Part shown: piece by piece, positions 9,753 to 18,925 of the stretch
Position numbering within the stretch: position 1 is the stretch's first letter
Layout of the letters: every line of letters starts with the position of its first letter
Notes under the pieces: generated by a model
Told to the model about the DNA's origin: nothing
The model's input: only the letters and a program-made list of their open reading frames with translations
Database searches by the model: none
Assembly: GCF_004000805.1 (NCBI RefSeq)
Contig: NZ_BILY01000010.1
Coordinates: 1-64,000, forward strand
Length of the DNA: 64,000 bases
Direction of reading: 5' to 3'
Origin: Paenibacillus glycanilyticus NBRC 16618
GTDB taxonomy: Bacteria; Bacillota; Bacilli; Paenibacillales; Paenibacillaceae
Translations under genes and position numbers: made by a program

Positions 9753-10646
9753 ATGGAACTTAGACAACTTCAATACGTCATTCAAATCGCAATCGAGAAA
9801 AATTTTTCGCGCGCTGCCGAGAAGCTGCATATCGCGCAGCCTTCGCTCAGCCAGCAGCTGTCCAAGCTGGAACAAGAGCTAGGCGTCCTGCTTTTCCGCC
9901 GCACGACGAATTCGGTTGAGCTGACGCAGGCCGGCCAGGTATTCGTGGATAAATCCCAGTCGATTCTGGATGCCATCGAGCAGCTAAAGCAAGAGATGGA
10001 CGATATGGCGCAGATGAAGCGAGGCCGTCTTGTCGTAGGAACGCTGCCTATTACGGGATCGCATATACTGCCGCTTGTTCTGCCGGTGTTCGGGGAACTG
10101 TATCCGCAGATCGAGGTCATATTAGTAGAAGACACAACCGTCAAGCTGGAGCAGCTTACGGCTAACGGGGGAACGGATTTAAGCCTGCTTACTCTTCCTC
10201 TCGTCGATCAGACGCTGGAATGGGAACCGCTAATGGAGGAGGAAATCTGCCTGGCCGTACCGCCCAGCCATCGCCTGGCCGGACGCACCGACGAGATTTC
10301 GATCGAGGAGCTGCGGGACGAGCATTTCATCGGCTTGAAGAAAGGCCAAGGCTTCCGCCAGATTCTGGTGCATCTGTGCCAGCAGGCTGGATTTACTCCT
10401 AACATCGTGTTTGAGAGCAGCAACATTGAGACGGTGCAATCGCTGATTGCGGGCGGCATGGGCATCACGTTTGTCCCGAAAATGCTGACCCGGGCCGCGG
10501 GCGGCGATTTCGTACCCGTTTATTTATCGCTAAAGGACCGTCCTTCCCGCACCTTGATAATCGCCAGCCGCAAAGGACGGTATTTGTCCAAAGCGGCCGT
10601 GGCGTTTATTGAAACGATGAACAAAACGATCAGTCCGTACAAATAG
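9753..10646 (+). CDS. LysR family transcriptional regulator
   Basis: DNA-binding regulator with an N-terminal winged helix-turn-helix (about residues 1-60, SRAAEKLHIAQPSLSQQL) and a C-terminal periplasmic-binding-protein-like effector domain (about 90-290). The ATG at 9753 matches the family N-terminus MELRQLQY and has AGGGGA nine bases upstream. Transcribed divergently from leuCD, it probably regulates them and itself; the effector cannot be read from the sequence. A branched-chain or isopropylmalate-type ligand would fit but is inference. Confidence 0.93.
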   Translation: MELRQLQYVIQIAIEKNFSRAAEKLHIAQPSLSQQLSKLEQELGVLLFRRTTNSVELTQAGQVFVDKSQSILDAIEQLKQEMDDMAQMKRGRLVVGTLPITGSHILPLVLPVFGELYPQIEVILVEDTTVKLEQLTANGGTDLSLLTLPLVDQTLEWEPLMEEEICLAVPPSHRLAGRTDEISIEELRDEHFIGLKKGQGFRQILVHLCQQAGFTPNIVFESSNIETVQSLIAGGMGITFVPKMLTRAAGGDFVPVYLSLKDRPSRTLIIASRKGRYLSKAAVAFIETMNKTISPYK

Positions 10647-10650
10647 CTCC

Positions 10651-11445
10651 TTAATATAAGGAAGGTCTGCGGTCCTCGAATACCGGAATTTTACCGCGTA
10701 CGGCATCCACGAGAGATAAATCGATCTCGGCGTAAACAATCGTCTCTTCTTCCCCGGCTTCCGCGATGGTCTCGCCCCAAGGATCAAGAATCATCGAATG
10801 CCCGAAGAAATGCGTCTCTCCGCTAATGCCTACGCGGTTGCAGGCAATAACGAACATTTGGTTTTCGATCGCGCGGGCCGTCAGAAGCGTGCGCCAGTGA
10901 TGAAGCCTCGGATGCGGCCATTCAGCCGGCACGAAGAGCAGCTTCGCTCCATCCAGCGCAAGCTTTCTGGCCAGCTCCGGGAACCGGATGTCATAGCAGA
11001 TCATCATTCCCGCTCCCGCGCCCTCAATCTCAAGCTTGCCAAGCTTATCGCCCGCTGCCAGGTATTTCTCCTCATCCATTAAGCGGAACAAATGAATTTT
11101 CGAATAATCCCCGATCTGATTTCCTTCCCGGTCAAAAGCATAGATCGTGTTGTACACGCCGTCTTCGCGCCCTTCCGCGATCGATCCGGCAATGATATGA
11201 ATGCCGTGCTTGCGGCTGAATTCCGTCAGGTAAGCTTTCGTGCGTTCACCATGCGGGTCAGCGAGCTCCGTAATTTCGGTTAAGGCATAACCTGTGTTCC
11301 ACATCTCCGGAAAGACGATGACATCCGGTATGTTAGGCTGGGAAGCAGCCTCCTCGAGCATGGCGGACAGCTTGGCGAAATTCGCTTCGGGCTGTCCTAC
11401 CTCTATATTCATTTGCAAAAGCGCAATACGCAATAGCTGTGTCAT
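10651..11445 (-). CDS. mtnU: Carbon-nitrogen hydrolase, probable omega-amidase of methionine salvage
   Basis: Nitrilase-superfamily amidase with the Glu-Lys-Cys triad visible: E in FPEMWNTG, K in YSKIHLF and C in MICYDIRFPE. Enzymes of this group (MtnU/YkrU, Nit2) hydrolyse alpha-ketoglutaramate or alpha-ketosuccinamate, the by-product when a glutamine- or asparagine-using transaminase remakes methionine. The mtnE transaminase gene is two genes away, which supports that role. The start at 11445 (MTQLLRIALLQMN) is preferred over an ATG six codons upstream because AAAGGA lies about 10 bases before it. It is convergent with the LysR gene, 4 bases away. Confidence 0.85.
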   Translation of the reverse strand: MTQLLRIALLQMNIEVGQPEANFAKLSAMLEEAASQPNIPDVIVFPEMWNTGYALTEITELADPHGERTKAYLTEFSRKHGIHIIAGSIAEGREDGVYNTIYAFDREGNQIGDYSKIHLFRLMDEEKYLAAGDKLGKLEIEGAGAGMMICYDIRFPELARKLALDGAKLLFVPAEWPHPRLHHWRTLLTARAIENQMFVIACNRVGISGETHFFGHSMILDPWGETIAEAGEEETIVYAEIDLSLVDAVRGKIPVFEDRRPSLY

Positions 11446-11562
11446 AGGCCTTGTTCCTTTCATCGATTACTTTTCCCTAATGATACCTTCTCATGGTTCT
11501 GTGTCAAGATGGACAGATTAATGGAGAAGAGTTATTCATTCCCGGACAAGGAGAGATATAAA

Positions 11563-12012
11563 ATGCGCCAAAAACGATTAGCAGCCCTGCTGCTCGCCTT
11601 ATGCGTCATGCTGACGTTCGCCTCTGCCTCCGCCTTTGCGGCAGCACCGGAGGATCAGCCTTTTAAACCCGTTCAGGTATTTGACGTGAAAGCCGGCAAA
11701 GTCGTGCTTACCACGCCAAACGACAAGGAGTACCAGGAATTTGCGAATAAATGGATCTCATCCATTACGGGACTTGCCCCTCAGCTTACGAATGACGACA
11801 GCTGCAATTACGTTTACCGCGTGCCGCTAGAGAAGCCCGTTACGATTTCCGTCAACGGCACCAAGCTGCTGGCCGACGATGTGTTCTTGTTTTATTGCGA
11901 TGGCAAGCCTCCGCTCCTTCTCGTATTCGATGAACAGCGCAGACCTTACCTGCTGCTCTTCAAAGAGGACATTAAACCGTTTATTAAGAAAATCGGGATT
12001 CCTGCGGAATAA
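11563..12012 (+). CDS. Secreted hypothetical protein, 149 aa
   Basis: A small exported protein. The ATG at 11563 is preceded by AAGGAGAG and gives a clear Sec signal peptide (basic start, hydrophobic core, cleavage near SAFA-AAP at about residue 27). The mature part is about 122 residues with one cysteine pair (SCNYVY and FYCDGK) that could form a disulphide. I recognise no domain. It stands between mtnU (divergent) and mtnE (same strand); no functional link to salvage is evident. Confidence 0.75.
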   Translation: MRQKRLAALLLALCVMLTFASASAFAAAPEDQPFKPVQVFDVKAGKVVLTTPNDKEYQEFANKWISSITGLAPQLTNDDSCNYVYRVPLEKPVTISVNGTKLLADDVFLFYCDGKPPLLLVFDEQRRPYLLLFKEDIKPFIKKIGIPAE

Positions 12013-12049
12013 AACTGTCTAATTGCACGCTCCATGCCGACTAATTTAC

Positions 12050-12079
12050 TCGACATAAACGGTTTTTACATGCTACATT
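12050..12079 (+). promoter_or_regulatory. Candidate promoter of mtnE
   Basis: TCGACA, an 18-base spacer and an extended -10 (TGC TACATT) precede mtnE. No S-box (SAM riboswitch) fold is seen between here and the start codon. Confidence 0.4.
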
Positions 12080-12132
12080 TAAGCTAATGTCGTTAAGGCG
12101 ATTAGAGAGCATTGATGGTGGAGTGTGAGCAA

Positions 12133-13323
12133 ATGGAAACTCGAGTGAGTGAGCATGTAATCAAACCGGCAGACCGCATGACGGCGCTGCCAACGCAATT
12201 TTTCGCCAAGCTTGTCGGCAAAGCGAATGCCCAAGCCGCCAAAGGCCGGGATGTGATCAATCTGGGGCAAGGCAATCCGGACCAGCCTACCCCTCCCCAT
12301 ATCGTAGCAAAAATGCAGGAAGCGTCGGCTAATCCGATGTACCACCGTTACCCGCCTTTCAGCGGCTATTCATTCCTGAAGGAAGCGGTAGCCACACGCT
12401 ATAAAGAGGATTATGGCGTTGAGGTGGATCCTGCTACCGAGGTTGCCATTTTGTTCGGAGGCAAAACGGGTCTCGTTGAAATCAGCCAGTGCCTGCTTAA
12501 TCCGGGTGACGTATGTCTTGTTCCGGATCCAGGTTATCCGGACTACTGGTCGGGCGTTGCGCTTTCCGGTGCGGAGATGAGCTTTATGCCGCTGACGGCG
12601 GCTAACCGTTTCTTGCCTGATTATAGCGCTATTGATCAGGAAGCTTTGAAACGCGCCAAGCTGATGTTCATTAATTATCCGAACAATCCGACCGGCGCCG
12701 TTGCGGATTCCGCCTTTTATGAGCAGACGGTTGCCTTTGCACGCCGCACGGGAGTCGTAGTTGCAAGCGACTTTGCTTACGGCGCCATCGGCTTTGACGG
12801 CAAAAAACCGGTCAGCTTCCTTCAAACGCCCGGCGCCAAGGAAGTTGGCGTAGAGTTCTATACGCTTTCCAAAACATACAACATGGCTGGCTGGCGGGTT
12901 GGCTTTGCCATCGGCAATGCCCAGATCGTCTCCCTGATCAATCTCATCCAGGATCATTACTACTGCAGCCTGTTTGGCGGCATTCAGGAAGCGGCCGCGC
13001 TCGCCCTTACGGGTCCGCAGGATTGCGTAACCGAGCTGACTGCCCGTTACGAAAGCCGCCGCGAAGCGGTATTCGGCGCACTTGCGAAAATCGGCTGGAA
13101 AGCTGACCGTCCCGGCGGCTCCTTCTTCTGCTGGCTTCCGGTACCCGAGGGCTACACGTCGGAATCCTTCGCCGACCTAGTCCTTGAGCAAGCCGACGTT
13201 GTTGTCGCGCCGGGCAACGGTTTCGGCACGCATGGCGAAGGTTACGTGCGCCTGGGCCTTTTGACCAGCGAGGAACGGCTCGTTGAAGCCATCGAGCGGA
13301 TAGGCAAGCTAGGCATCTTTTAA
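12133..13323 (+). CDS. mtnE: Methionine-salvage aminotransferase
   Basis: PLP-dependent class I aminotransferase that converts 4-methylthio-2-oxobutyrate to methionine in the last step of the salvage pathway. It closely follows the B. subtilis MtnE pattern, e.g. DVINLGQGNPDQPTP, VPDPGYPDYWSGV and the PLP lysine in TLSKTYNMAGWRVGF. Start at 12133 with GGAG nine bases upstream gives 396 residues, the usual length. A strong terminator follows, so it is separate from the downstream pro-mtn operon. Confidence 0.93.
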   Translation: METRVSEHVIKPADRMTALPTQFFAKLVGKANAQAAKGRDVINLGQGNPDQPTPPHIVAKMQEASANPMYHRYPPFSGYSFLKEAVATRYKEDYGVEVDPATEVAILFGGKTGLVEISQCLLNPGDVCLVPDPGYPDYWSGVALSGAEMSFMPLTAANRFLPDYSAIDQEALKRAKLMFINYPNNPTGAVADSAFYEQTVAFARRTGVVVASDFAYGAIGFDGKKPVSFLQTPGAKEVGVEFYTLSKTYNMAGWRVGFAIGNAQIVSLINLIQDHYYCSLFGGIQEAAALALTGPQDCVTELTARYESRREAVFGALAKIGWKADRPGGSFFCWLPVPEGYTSESFADLVLEQADVVVAPGNGFGTHGEGYVRLGLLTSEERLVEAIERIGKLGIF

Positions 13324-13328
13324 TCTGT

Positions 13329-13366
13329 CCGTCAGACCGGCAAATCCCGGTCTGACGGCTGTTTTA
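13329..13366 (+). terminator. Rho-independent terminator after mtnE
   Basis: A perfect 12-base stem, CCGTCAGACCGG with CCGGTCTGACGG, encloses a 6-base loop and is followed by CTGTTTTA. Confidence 0.88.
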
Positions 13367-13381
13367 TGGCGTTTGCCTTGC

Positions 13382-13410
13382 TTTACAGTAAGGAATGATC
13401 ATGATATGCT
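13382..13410 (+). promoter_or_regulatory. Sigma-A promoter of the proBAC-mtnWXB operon
   Basis: TTTACA and TATGCT are separated by exactly 17 bases, placing the start of transcription near 13417, just before the T-box leader. Confidence 0.75.
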
Positions 13411-13414
13411 AGCA

Positions 13415-13672
13415 TTAACTGAACATGTAACGTGATGACGGGACTAGTAAGCGAGGGCGGCCGTGCCCAGAGAGCAAATTCGTCAGGCTGCAAGATTTGC
13501 CTCGGTTCCTTGCTGAATCCAACCCCCGAGCGGCCGGCGAGAGCCGGACAGTGCCTCCTGTTATGAGGCTTGAGATGGACCTGATTGCGCGTATTTGCCA
13601 TTCGGTCAACAAAGGTGGTACCGCGGAAGCTATAGACTTTCGTCCTTTATGGACGAAGGTCTTTTTATTTTG
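13415..13672 (+). ncRNA. T-box leader (proline-specific)
   Basis: A tRNA-sensing transcription attenuator. The T-box core AAAGGTGGTACCGCG is at 13611-13625. In Stem I the loop-E motif shows AGTA at 13446-13449 opposite GAA at 13515-13517, with the connecting helix AGCGAGG/CCTTGCT. The conserved AGAGAGC bulge and GGCTGCAAG apical loop are also present. After GAA and one base comes CCA (13519-13521), a proline codon followed by a purine. The discriminator-pairing base in TGGT is T, as required for a tRNA with an A discriminator such as tRNA-Pro. The leader ends in a terminator directly before proB. Uncharged tRNA-Pro should permit read-through. Confidence 0.96.
13635..13670 (+). terminator. T-box-controlled terminator
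   Basis: GACTTTCGTCC and GGACGAAGGTC pair around TTTAT and are followed by a T-run. This is the conditional terminator of the proline T-box; the alternative antiterminator uses the T-box core upstream. Confidence 0.93.
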
Positions 13673-13692
13673 TCAGGAAATGGGATGAGAAG

Positions 13693-14799
13693 ATGTCGGA
13701 GAGAATTGTTGTCAAAATCGGTAGCAGCTCCTTAACCTCGGAAGAAGGCGGCTTAAACCGCGAACGTATCACCTATTTTGCTTCTGAACTCGCCGCTTTG
13801 CACAAGCAAGGCTGCCCTCTTATACTGGTAACCTCCGGCGCGGTCGCTGCGGGCTTCCGCCAGATCGGTTACGCAGCGCGGCCAAAAGCGGTACACGAGA
13901 AGCAGGCAGCTGCCGCGGTTGGCCAGGCGCTGCTCATGCAGGCTTATCAGGAAGCTTTCGGAGAGTTCGGCATTGGGGTGGCCCAAATCCTGCTGACCCG
14001 GGCAGACTTCTCCAACCGCAAACGGATTCAGAATGCGCTTAAAACGATAGAGGAATTGCTTCGCCTCCGCATCATACCTATCATTAATGAAAACGACACG
14101 GTGGCTACCGACGAGCTTGAGCTGAAGTTTGGCGATAACGACAAATTGTCCGCGCTGGTTGCGGCGATGACGAAAGCAAGCAGCCTGGTCATGATAACCG
14201 ATATGGACGGCCTGTATACGGAGGATCCGCGAAAAAATCCGGAGGCCGTCAAGATCGAACGGGTGGATCAAATCTCGGAGGAAATTATGCAGCTGGCTGG
14301 AGGAGCTGGCTCTGCGGTCGGTACCGGGGGCATGCGCTCCAAGATCGAGGCTGCGCGAATTTCCATGCGCGGCGGCGTCAGAGCTTTTATCGGAAAAGTT
14401 CAACAGGCTGGTGATCTGCAATTAGCCGTTAACGGTACGGGCAAAGGCACTTATTTCGATACCCGGTTACATAGTCTGCCCATGAAGAAGCAATGGCTGG
14501 GCTTCCACTCCAACCCCCATGGACGCATTATCGTTGACGACGGTGCCGAGCATGCCCTGCTTGTACGCGGCAAAAGCTTGCTGCCAGCCGGCATTCGCGA
14601 GATTCAAGGCGATTTTCATTCGGGGGATGTTGTAGAGGTAACAAACCTGACTGGAGACACGATTGGCCGCGGCGTCGTAAATTACGAAGCCTGGCAGGTT
14701 CAAGCCGTAGCCGGTCTCAGTACCGAAGAAGTAAAACGCCGGGTGGATGTTAACCGAATCGAAGTCATTCACCGCGACGAGTGGGTTTCCCTGCGATAG
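13693..14799 (+). CDS. proB: Glutamate 5-kinase
   Basis: Phosphorylates glutamate to gamma-glutamyl phosphate, the first step of proline synthesis. An amino-acid-kinase domain (about 1-255: KIGSSSLTSEEGG, NENDTVATDEL, GTGGMRSKIEAA) is followed by a C-terminal PUA domain (about 275-365). At 368 residues it is full length. It is the first gene after the proline T-box. A GAGAAG sequence rather than a strong Shine-Dalgarno lies before the ATG. Confidence 0.97.
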   Translation: MSERIVVKIGSSSLTSEEGGLNRERITYFASELAALHKQGCPLILVTSGAVAAGFRQIGYAARPKAVHEKQAAAAVGQALLMQAYQEAFGEFGIGVAQILLTRADFSNRKRIQNALKTIEELLRLRIIPIINENDTVATDELELKFGDNDKLSALVAAMTKASSLVMITDMDGLYTEDPRKNPEAVKIERVDQISEEIMQLAGGAGSAVGTGGMRSKIEAARISMRGGVRAFIGKVQQAGDLQLAVNGTGKGTYFDTRLHSLPMKKQWLGFHSNPHGRIIVDDGAEHALLVRGKSLLPAGIREIQGDFHSGDVVEVTNLTGDTIGRGVVNYEAWQVQAVAGLSTEEVKRRVDVNRIEVIHRDEWVSLR

Positions 14800-14873
14800 G
14801 GGATGTAGCATTTCATTAAGTTTATGCTTTCGAAGCATGGATTGCTTCGCAATTCATTTTAGGAGGAATCGAG

Positions 14874-16124
14874 ATGGTTAGTGAAGTTAGACAAAAAGCA
14901 ACGCTTGCTCAGGCCGCTGCCAGCATTATGAACAAAATGACGACCGAGCAGAAAAACACCGCTCTTACGGCGATGGCCGATGCCCTTATCGAGAATCAGG
15001 CTTCTATTATCGAAGCCAATAAAAAAGATCTGGAACGAGGCCGGGAAAACGGCACAAGCCCTTCCCTGCTGGACCGTCTCGCCTTGAACGAAAGCCGCGT
15101 TGCGGACATTGCCGAAGGTCTTCGCCAAGTTGTGGAGCTTCCGGATCCGGTGGGAGAGCTGCTTGAGCAATTCGACCGTCCTAACGGTCTTCGCGTAGAG
15201 AAAACGCGCGTGCCGCTTGGGGTTATCGGCATGATCTACGAAGCGCGTCCTAACGTTACCGTTGACGCTGTAGGCCTTTGCCTCAAAACCGGCAACTGCG
15301 TTGTGCTTCGCGGAGGCTCCGCCGCTCTGGACTCGAACCGCCGCATCGTTGAGGTGCTTAGGGAAGCGCTGGCTTCAACCGCTTTGCCTGAGGATGCGAT
15401 TCAGCTGATTGAAGATTCGGACCGCGCTTCCGTTAACGAGATGCTTAAATTAAACGGATTGCTCGATGTTGTCATCCCGCGCGGCGGCGCAGCCCTGATC
15501 CGTAATGTAGTCGAAAACGCGACCGTGCCGGTTATCGAGACGGGTGCCGGCATCTGCCATACGTTCGTCGATGAGAGCGCGGATTACGACATGGCGGAAC
15601 GAATCGCCTTCAACGCGAAGGTTCAGCGTCCTTCCGTCTGCAATTCGATGGAAACCCTGATTCTGCACGAAGCATTTGCAGAGAAACATCTTGAGCAAAT
15701 CGCTGACCGCTTCCTTGCGGCAAACGTCGAGCTGCGCGGCGATAAACAAACGACGGAAAACATAACGCAAGCCAAGCTTGCCACTGAACAGGATTTTGCT
15801 ACGGAATATAACGATTATGTTTTAAATATTCGTATTGTAGCAAACTTAGACGAGGCGCTTGATCACATTCGCAAATACAGCACGAAGCATTCGGAATGCA
15901 TCGTAACGGAGAATGCCGGACATGCCGAGCGCTTCCTGAACGAGGTTGACGCGGCAGCGGTTTATCATAACGCTTCTACCCGCTTCACGGACGGCTTCGA
16001 ATTCGGCTTTGGAGCGGAGATCGGAATCAGCACGCAAAAGCTGCATGCACGCGGACCAATGGGTCTGCCGGCTCTAACATCAACAAAATTCCGGGTTTAC
16101 GGCAACGGTCAAATCCGCGGTTAA
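14874..16124 (+). CDS. proA: Gamma-glutamyl phosphate reductase
   Basis: NADPH-dependent reductase of the aldehyde dehydrogenase superfamily that makes glutamate-5-semialdehyde from the ProB product. The sequence carries the expected catalytic-Cys region (VQRPSVCNSMETLILHE) and the C-terminal FGFGAEIGISTQKLHARGP block. 416 residues is the normal length, with AGGAGG nicely placed before the ATG. A 74-base gap after proB contains short AT-rich inverted repeats (around 14825-14855) but no T-run terminator. Confidence 0.97.
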   Translation: MVSEVRQKATLAQAAASIMNKMTTEQKNTALTAMADALIENQASIIEANKKDLERGRENGTSPSLLDRLALNESRVADIAEGLRQVVELPDPVGELLEQFDRPNGLRVEKTRVPLGVIGMIYEARPNVTVDAVGLCLKTGNCVVLRGGSAALDSNRRIVEVLREALASTALPEDAIQLIEDSDRASVNEMLKLNGLLDVVIPRGGAALIRNVVENATVPVIETGAGICHTFVDESADYDMAERIAFNAKVQRPSVCNSMETLILHEAFAEKHLEQIADRFLAANVELRGDKQTTENITQAKLATEQDFATEYNDYVLNIRIVANLDEALDHIRKYSTKHSECIVTENAGHAERFLNEVDAAAVYHNASTRFTDGFEFGFGAEIGISTQKLHARGPMGLPALTSTKFRVYGNGQIRG

Positions 16125-16157
16125 GATAGAGGAAAACAAGCTTGGAGGGTGAACGAA

Positions 16158-17039
16158 ATGTTATCAATGGAACAAACAAATGCCGGGATAGACATTGAAG
16201 CTTTGAAAATCAGCTTCTACGGCGCGGGGTCGATGGCGGAAGCTATCGTACGCGGACTTATTAATCAAAAGCTGACAAAGCCGGAGCAAATCTCGATGCT
16301 GAACCGTCAGAACGCTGACCGTTTGAACGAGCTGAGCGAGAAGTATGGTATTCGGACGGTATTAAACGGCTCTACGAACGAGCAATTTATTCAGGATGCG
16401 GATATTATTTTCCTGGCGATGAAGCCTAAGGATGCCGTCAGCGCGATTTCGTCCATCAAACATCTCCTCTCGGAGAATCAGCTGATCGTCTCGGTTATCG
16501 CCGGTCTGTCGATCTCTTCCATCGAACGCGTGCTGGGCAGGTCCGCCGCCATCGTACGCACGATGCCCAATACTTCGAGCACAATCGGCCTGGGAGTAAC
16601 GGGTATCAGCTACTCGGGCAGCGTAACGGAAGAACAGCGCAAGCTTGCGGAAACGATGTTCGCTTCGATCGGCATTAATGCGGTTGTCGAGGAATCGCTG
16701 CAGGATTCGATCGTTGGCGTGTCGGGCAGCGGCCCGGCATATGTATACTTCTTCATGGAAGCCATGATGCAAGCCGCGGAGAAGCTTGGCCTCCCTGCCG
16801 ACCAAGCGAAGGAGCTGATCGTTCAGACCGTTCTTGGCGCTGCCGAGATGGTCAGAACAACCGGCGAAGAGCCTGCTGAGCTCCGCCGCAAGGTCACCTC
16901 CCCCAACGGTACGACGCAGGCTGCGATCGAATCCATGGCTGCTAGCGGGTTAACGGAAGCCGTCGTTCGCGGCATGCTGCGTTCGGCTGAACGCGCAGGC
17001 GAAATCGGATCGGATATTGAAAGGAGCACGTTGTCCTAA
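16158..17039 (+). CDS. proC: Pyrroline-5-carboxylate reductase
   Basis: Last step of proline synthesis, reducing pyrroline-5-carboxylate with NAD(P)H. The Rossmann motif YGAGSMAEAI is near the N-terminus (about residues 19-30), and the C-terminal signature SGSGPAYVYFFMEAM is present. The ATG at 16158 has GGAGG nine bases upstream; a GTG nine bases earlier is less likely. The stop TAA overlaps the mtnW ATG by one base (TAATG), so proC and mtnW are translationally coupled. Confidence 0.96.
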   Translation: MLSMEQTNAGIDIEALKISFYGAGSMAEAIVRGLINQKLTKPEQISMLNRQNADRLNELSEKYGIRTVLNGSTNEQFIQDADIIFLAMKPKDAVSAISSIKHLLSENQLIVSVIAGLSISSIERVLGRSAAIVRTMPNTSSTIGLGVTGISYSGSVTEEQRKLAETMFASIGINAVVEESLQDSIVGVSGSGPAYVYFFMEAMMQAAEKLGLPADQAKELIVQTVLGAAEMVRTTGEEPAELRRKVTSPNGTTQAAIESMAASGLTEAVVRGMLRSAERAGEIGSDIERSTLS

Positions 17040-18259
17040 TGAATCAAATGTGTGTCGCTACTTACCGCTGCTTTGACGAGAAAGCGGATTTCGATAAAAA
17101 AGCTTTGTCCATCGCCGTTGGCTTAACGGTTGGAAGCTGGACGGAGCTCCCTGAAGCTCGCAAAGCCGAGATGGAGAAGCATCTTGGCAAGGTATTGTCC
17201 GTAGAAGTCCATGAACAGGCGGGCAGCGAGCGTTTCGCGGATATCCGCATTGCGTACCCGGACATCAACTTCAGCCGCGATATTCCTGCCCTGCTCGTGA
17301 CGATCTTCGGCAAGCTGTCCATGGACGGCAAAATCAAGCTCATTGATCTGGATGTCTCGGAGCAGTTCCAATCCGCCTTCCCTGGTCCCAAATACGGCCT
17401 GGAAGGCGTGCGTCAGCTTCTTGGCGTTCACGATCGCCCGCTCCTGATGAGTATCTTTAAATCCGTTGTTGGACATGATCTTCCGAACCTTCAGGAGCAG
17501 TTCTATAAGCAGGCGCTTGGCGGCGTCGACCTTATCAAGGATGACGAGATCCTGTTCGAGAACCCGCTTACGCCTCTGGAAAAGCGCGTGGAGGTTTGCA
17601 TGGAGGCAGCCCGCAAAGCCCAGCAGGAAACCGGTCAAAAGTTGTTGTACGCGGTTAACCTGACAGGCCCTACCTCGCAGCTCGCAAGCCAAGCGCGCAA
17701 AGCTATCGCGGCTGGTGCAAACGCATTGCTGTTCAACGTATTGTCGTACGGCTACGACGTGCTGCACGAGCTGAGCAAGGATCCTGAGATTAATGTGCCG
17801 ATCGCTGCGCATCCGGCAATGGCAGGCGCCTTTTATCCATCGCCGCATTACGGAATCAGCGCTTCCGTCCTGCTTGGCAAGCTGATGCGTCTGGCAGGCG
17901 CGGATCTTGTTCTCTTCCCTTCCCCTTACGGTTCAGTTGTGATGCCGAAGGAAGAGAACCTGGCGGTAAAAGACGCGCTTCTCGCGCCTTCGGATACGCT
18001 CCGGACCAGCTTCCCGGTACCGTCCGCCGGTATCCATCCCGGACTCGTTCCGCTTATTTTGCGCGACTTTGGCACGGACGTGGTCGTTAATGCCGGCGGC
18101 GGCATCCACGGCCATCCAATGGGCACGGCGGCAGGCGGCAAAGCTTTCCGCAGCGCGATCACGGCAGCTATGAACGGCGTACCGCTTCGCGAAGCAGCGG
18201 CGCAGCCGGGTAATGAGCCACTTCAAGCGGCTATTGACGCATGGGGGATTAAGGAATGA
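17039..18259 (+). CDS. mtnW: 2,3-diketo-5-methylthiopentyl-1-phosphate enolase (RuBisCO-like)
   Basis: A RuBisCO-like protein that enolises the diketo intermediate of the methionine salvage pathway. The metal and carbamate site GGVDLIKDDE is present (K167, D169, E170), with the (beta/alpha)8 barrel characteristic of the family. At 406 residues it matches MtnW rather than true RuBisCO. It starts inside the proC stop codon and ends in an ATGA overlap with mtnX. In B. subtilis the mtnWXBD genes sit behind a SAM riboswitch; here they sit in a proline operon. Confidence 0.95.
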   Translation: MNQMCVATYRCFDEKADFDKKALSIAVGLTVGSWTELPEARKAEMEKHLGKVLSVEVHEQAGSERFADIRIAYPDINFSRDIPALLVTIFGKLSMDGKIKLIDLDVSEQFQSAFPGPKYGLEGVRQLLGVHDRPLLMSIFKSVVGHDLPNLQEQFYKQALGGVDLIKDDEILFENPLTPLEKRVEVCMEAARKAQQETGQKLLYAVNLTGPTSQLASQARKAIAAGANALLFNVLSYGYDVLHELSKDPEINVPIAAHPAMAGAFYPSPHYGISASVLLGKLMRLAGADLVLFPSPYGSVVMPKEENLAVKDALLAPSDTLRTSFPVPSAGIHPGLVPLILRDFGTDVVVNAGGGIHGHPMGTAAGGKAFRSAITAAMNGVPLREAAAQPGNEPLQAAIDAWGIKE

Positions 18260-18924
18260 CAACAGCCAAGAAACGCATCATCTTCTGCGACTTTGACGGA
18301 ACCATCACCGTCAACGATAACATTGTAGCTATCATCAAGCATTTTAATCCGCCGGGATGGGAAGACATTGCAAACGCGGTTCTTTCCCAGAAAATTTCGA
18401 TCCGCGACGGCGTTGGCCAGATGTTCCGCCTCCTCCCGACTTCCATTCAAAAGGAAGTTGTGGAGTATGGCATCAACAACGTGCAAATCCGTGACGGCTT
18501 TGCCGAGCTGCTCCAATATTGCAAGGACGAGCAGATCGAGTTCTACGTGACCAGCGGCGGCATCGACTTCTTCGTGTATCCGGTGCTTGCCCGGTTTGGC
18601 ATTCCGGAGAATCATATCTACTGCAACGGCAGCGACTTCAGCGGCGAGCAGATCGAAATCACCTGGCCGCATCCCTGCGACGAGCATTGCACCAATGACT
18701 GCGGCATGTGCAAAACAACGATCATGCGTCGTTTCCCGGCAAGCGAATACGAGCGGATTATTATCGGCGACAGCGTAACCGACTTTGAAGGCGCCAAGCT
18801 GGCCGATACGGTCTTCTCCCGCCATCATTTGACGGATAAATGCAAGGAGCTTGGCCTCCCGCATACCGAATTTACTACCTTCCATGACATTGTGCATGAA
18901 CTGAAAAAAGAAAGGATCGTTTAA
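18256..18924 (+). CDS. mtnX: 2-hydroxy-3-keto-5-methylthiopentenyl-1-phosphate phosphatase
   Basis: HAD-superfamily phosphatase acting after MtnW. The nucleophile motif DFDGTIT is near residues 10-16 and the C-terminal motif IIGDSVTDFEGAKLAD is present. A cysteine-rich insert (CDEHCTNDCGMC) may bind a metal and is known in the family. The ATG overlaps the mtnW TGA, and mtnB starts 1 base after the stop. Confidence 0.94.
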   Translation: MTTAKKRIIFCDFDGTITVNDNIVAIIKHFNPPGWEDIANAVLSQKISIRDGVGQMFRLLPTSIQKEVVEYGINNVQIRDGFAELLQYCKDEQIEFYVTSGGIDFFVYPVLARFGIPENHIYCNGSDFSGEQIEITWPHPCDEHCTNDCGMCKTTIMRRFPASEYERIIIGDSVTDFEGAKLADTVFSRHHLTDKCKELGLPHTEFTTFHDIVHELKKERIV

Positions 18925-18925
18925 C

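Noticed and set aside
12013..12132. SAM riboswitch before mtnE
   Set aside because: The region is too short and none of the S-box conserved elements or a leader terminator is present.
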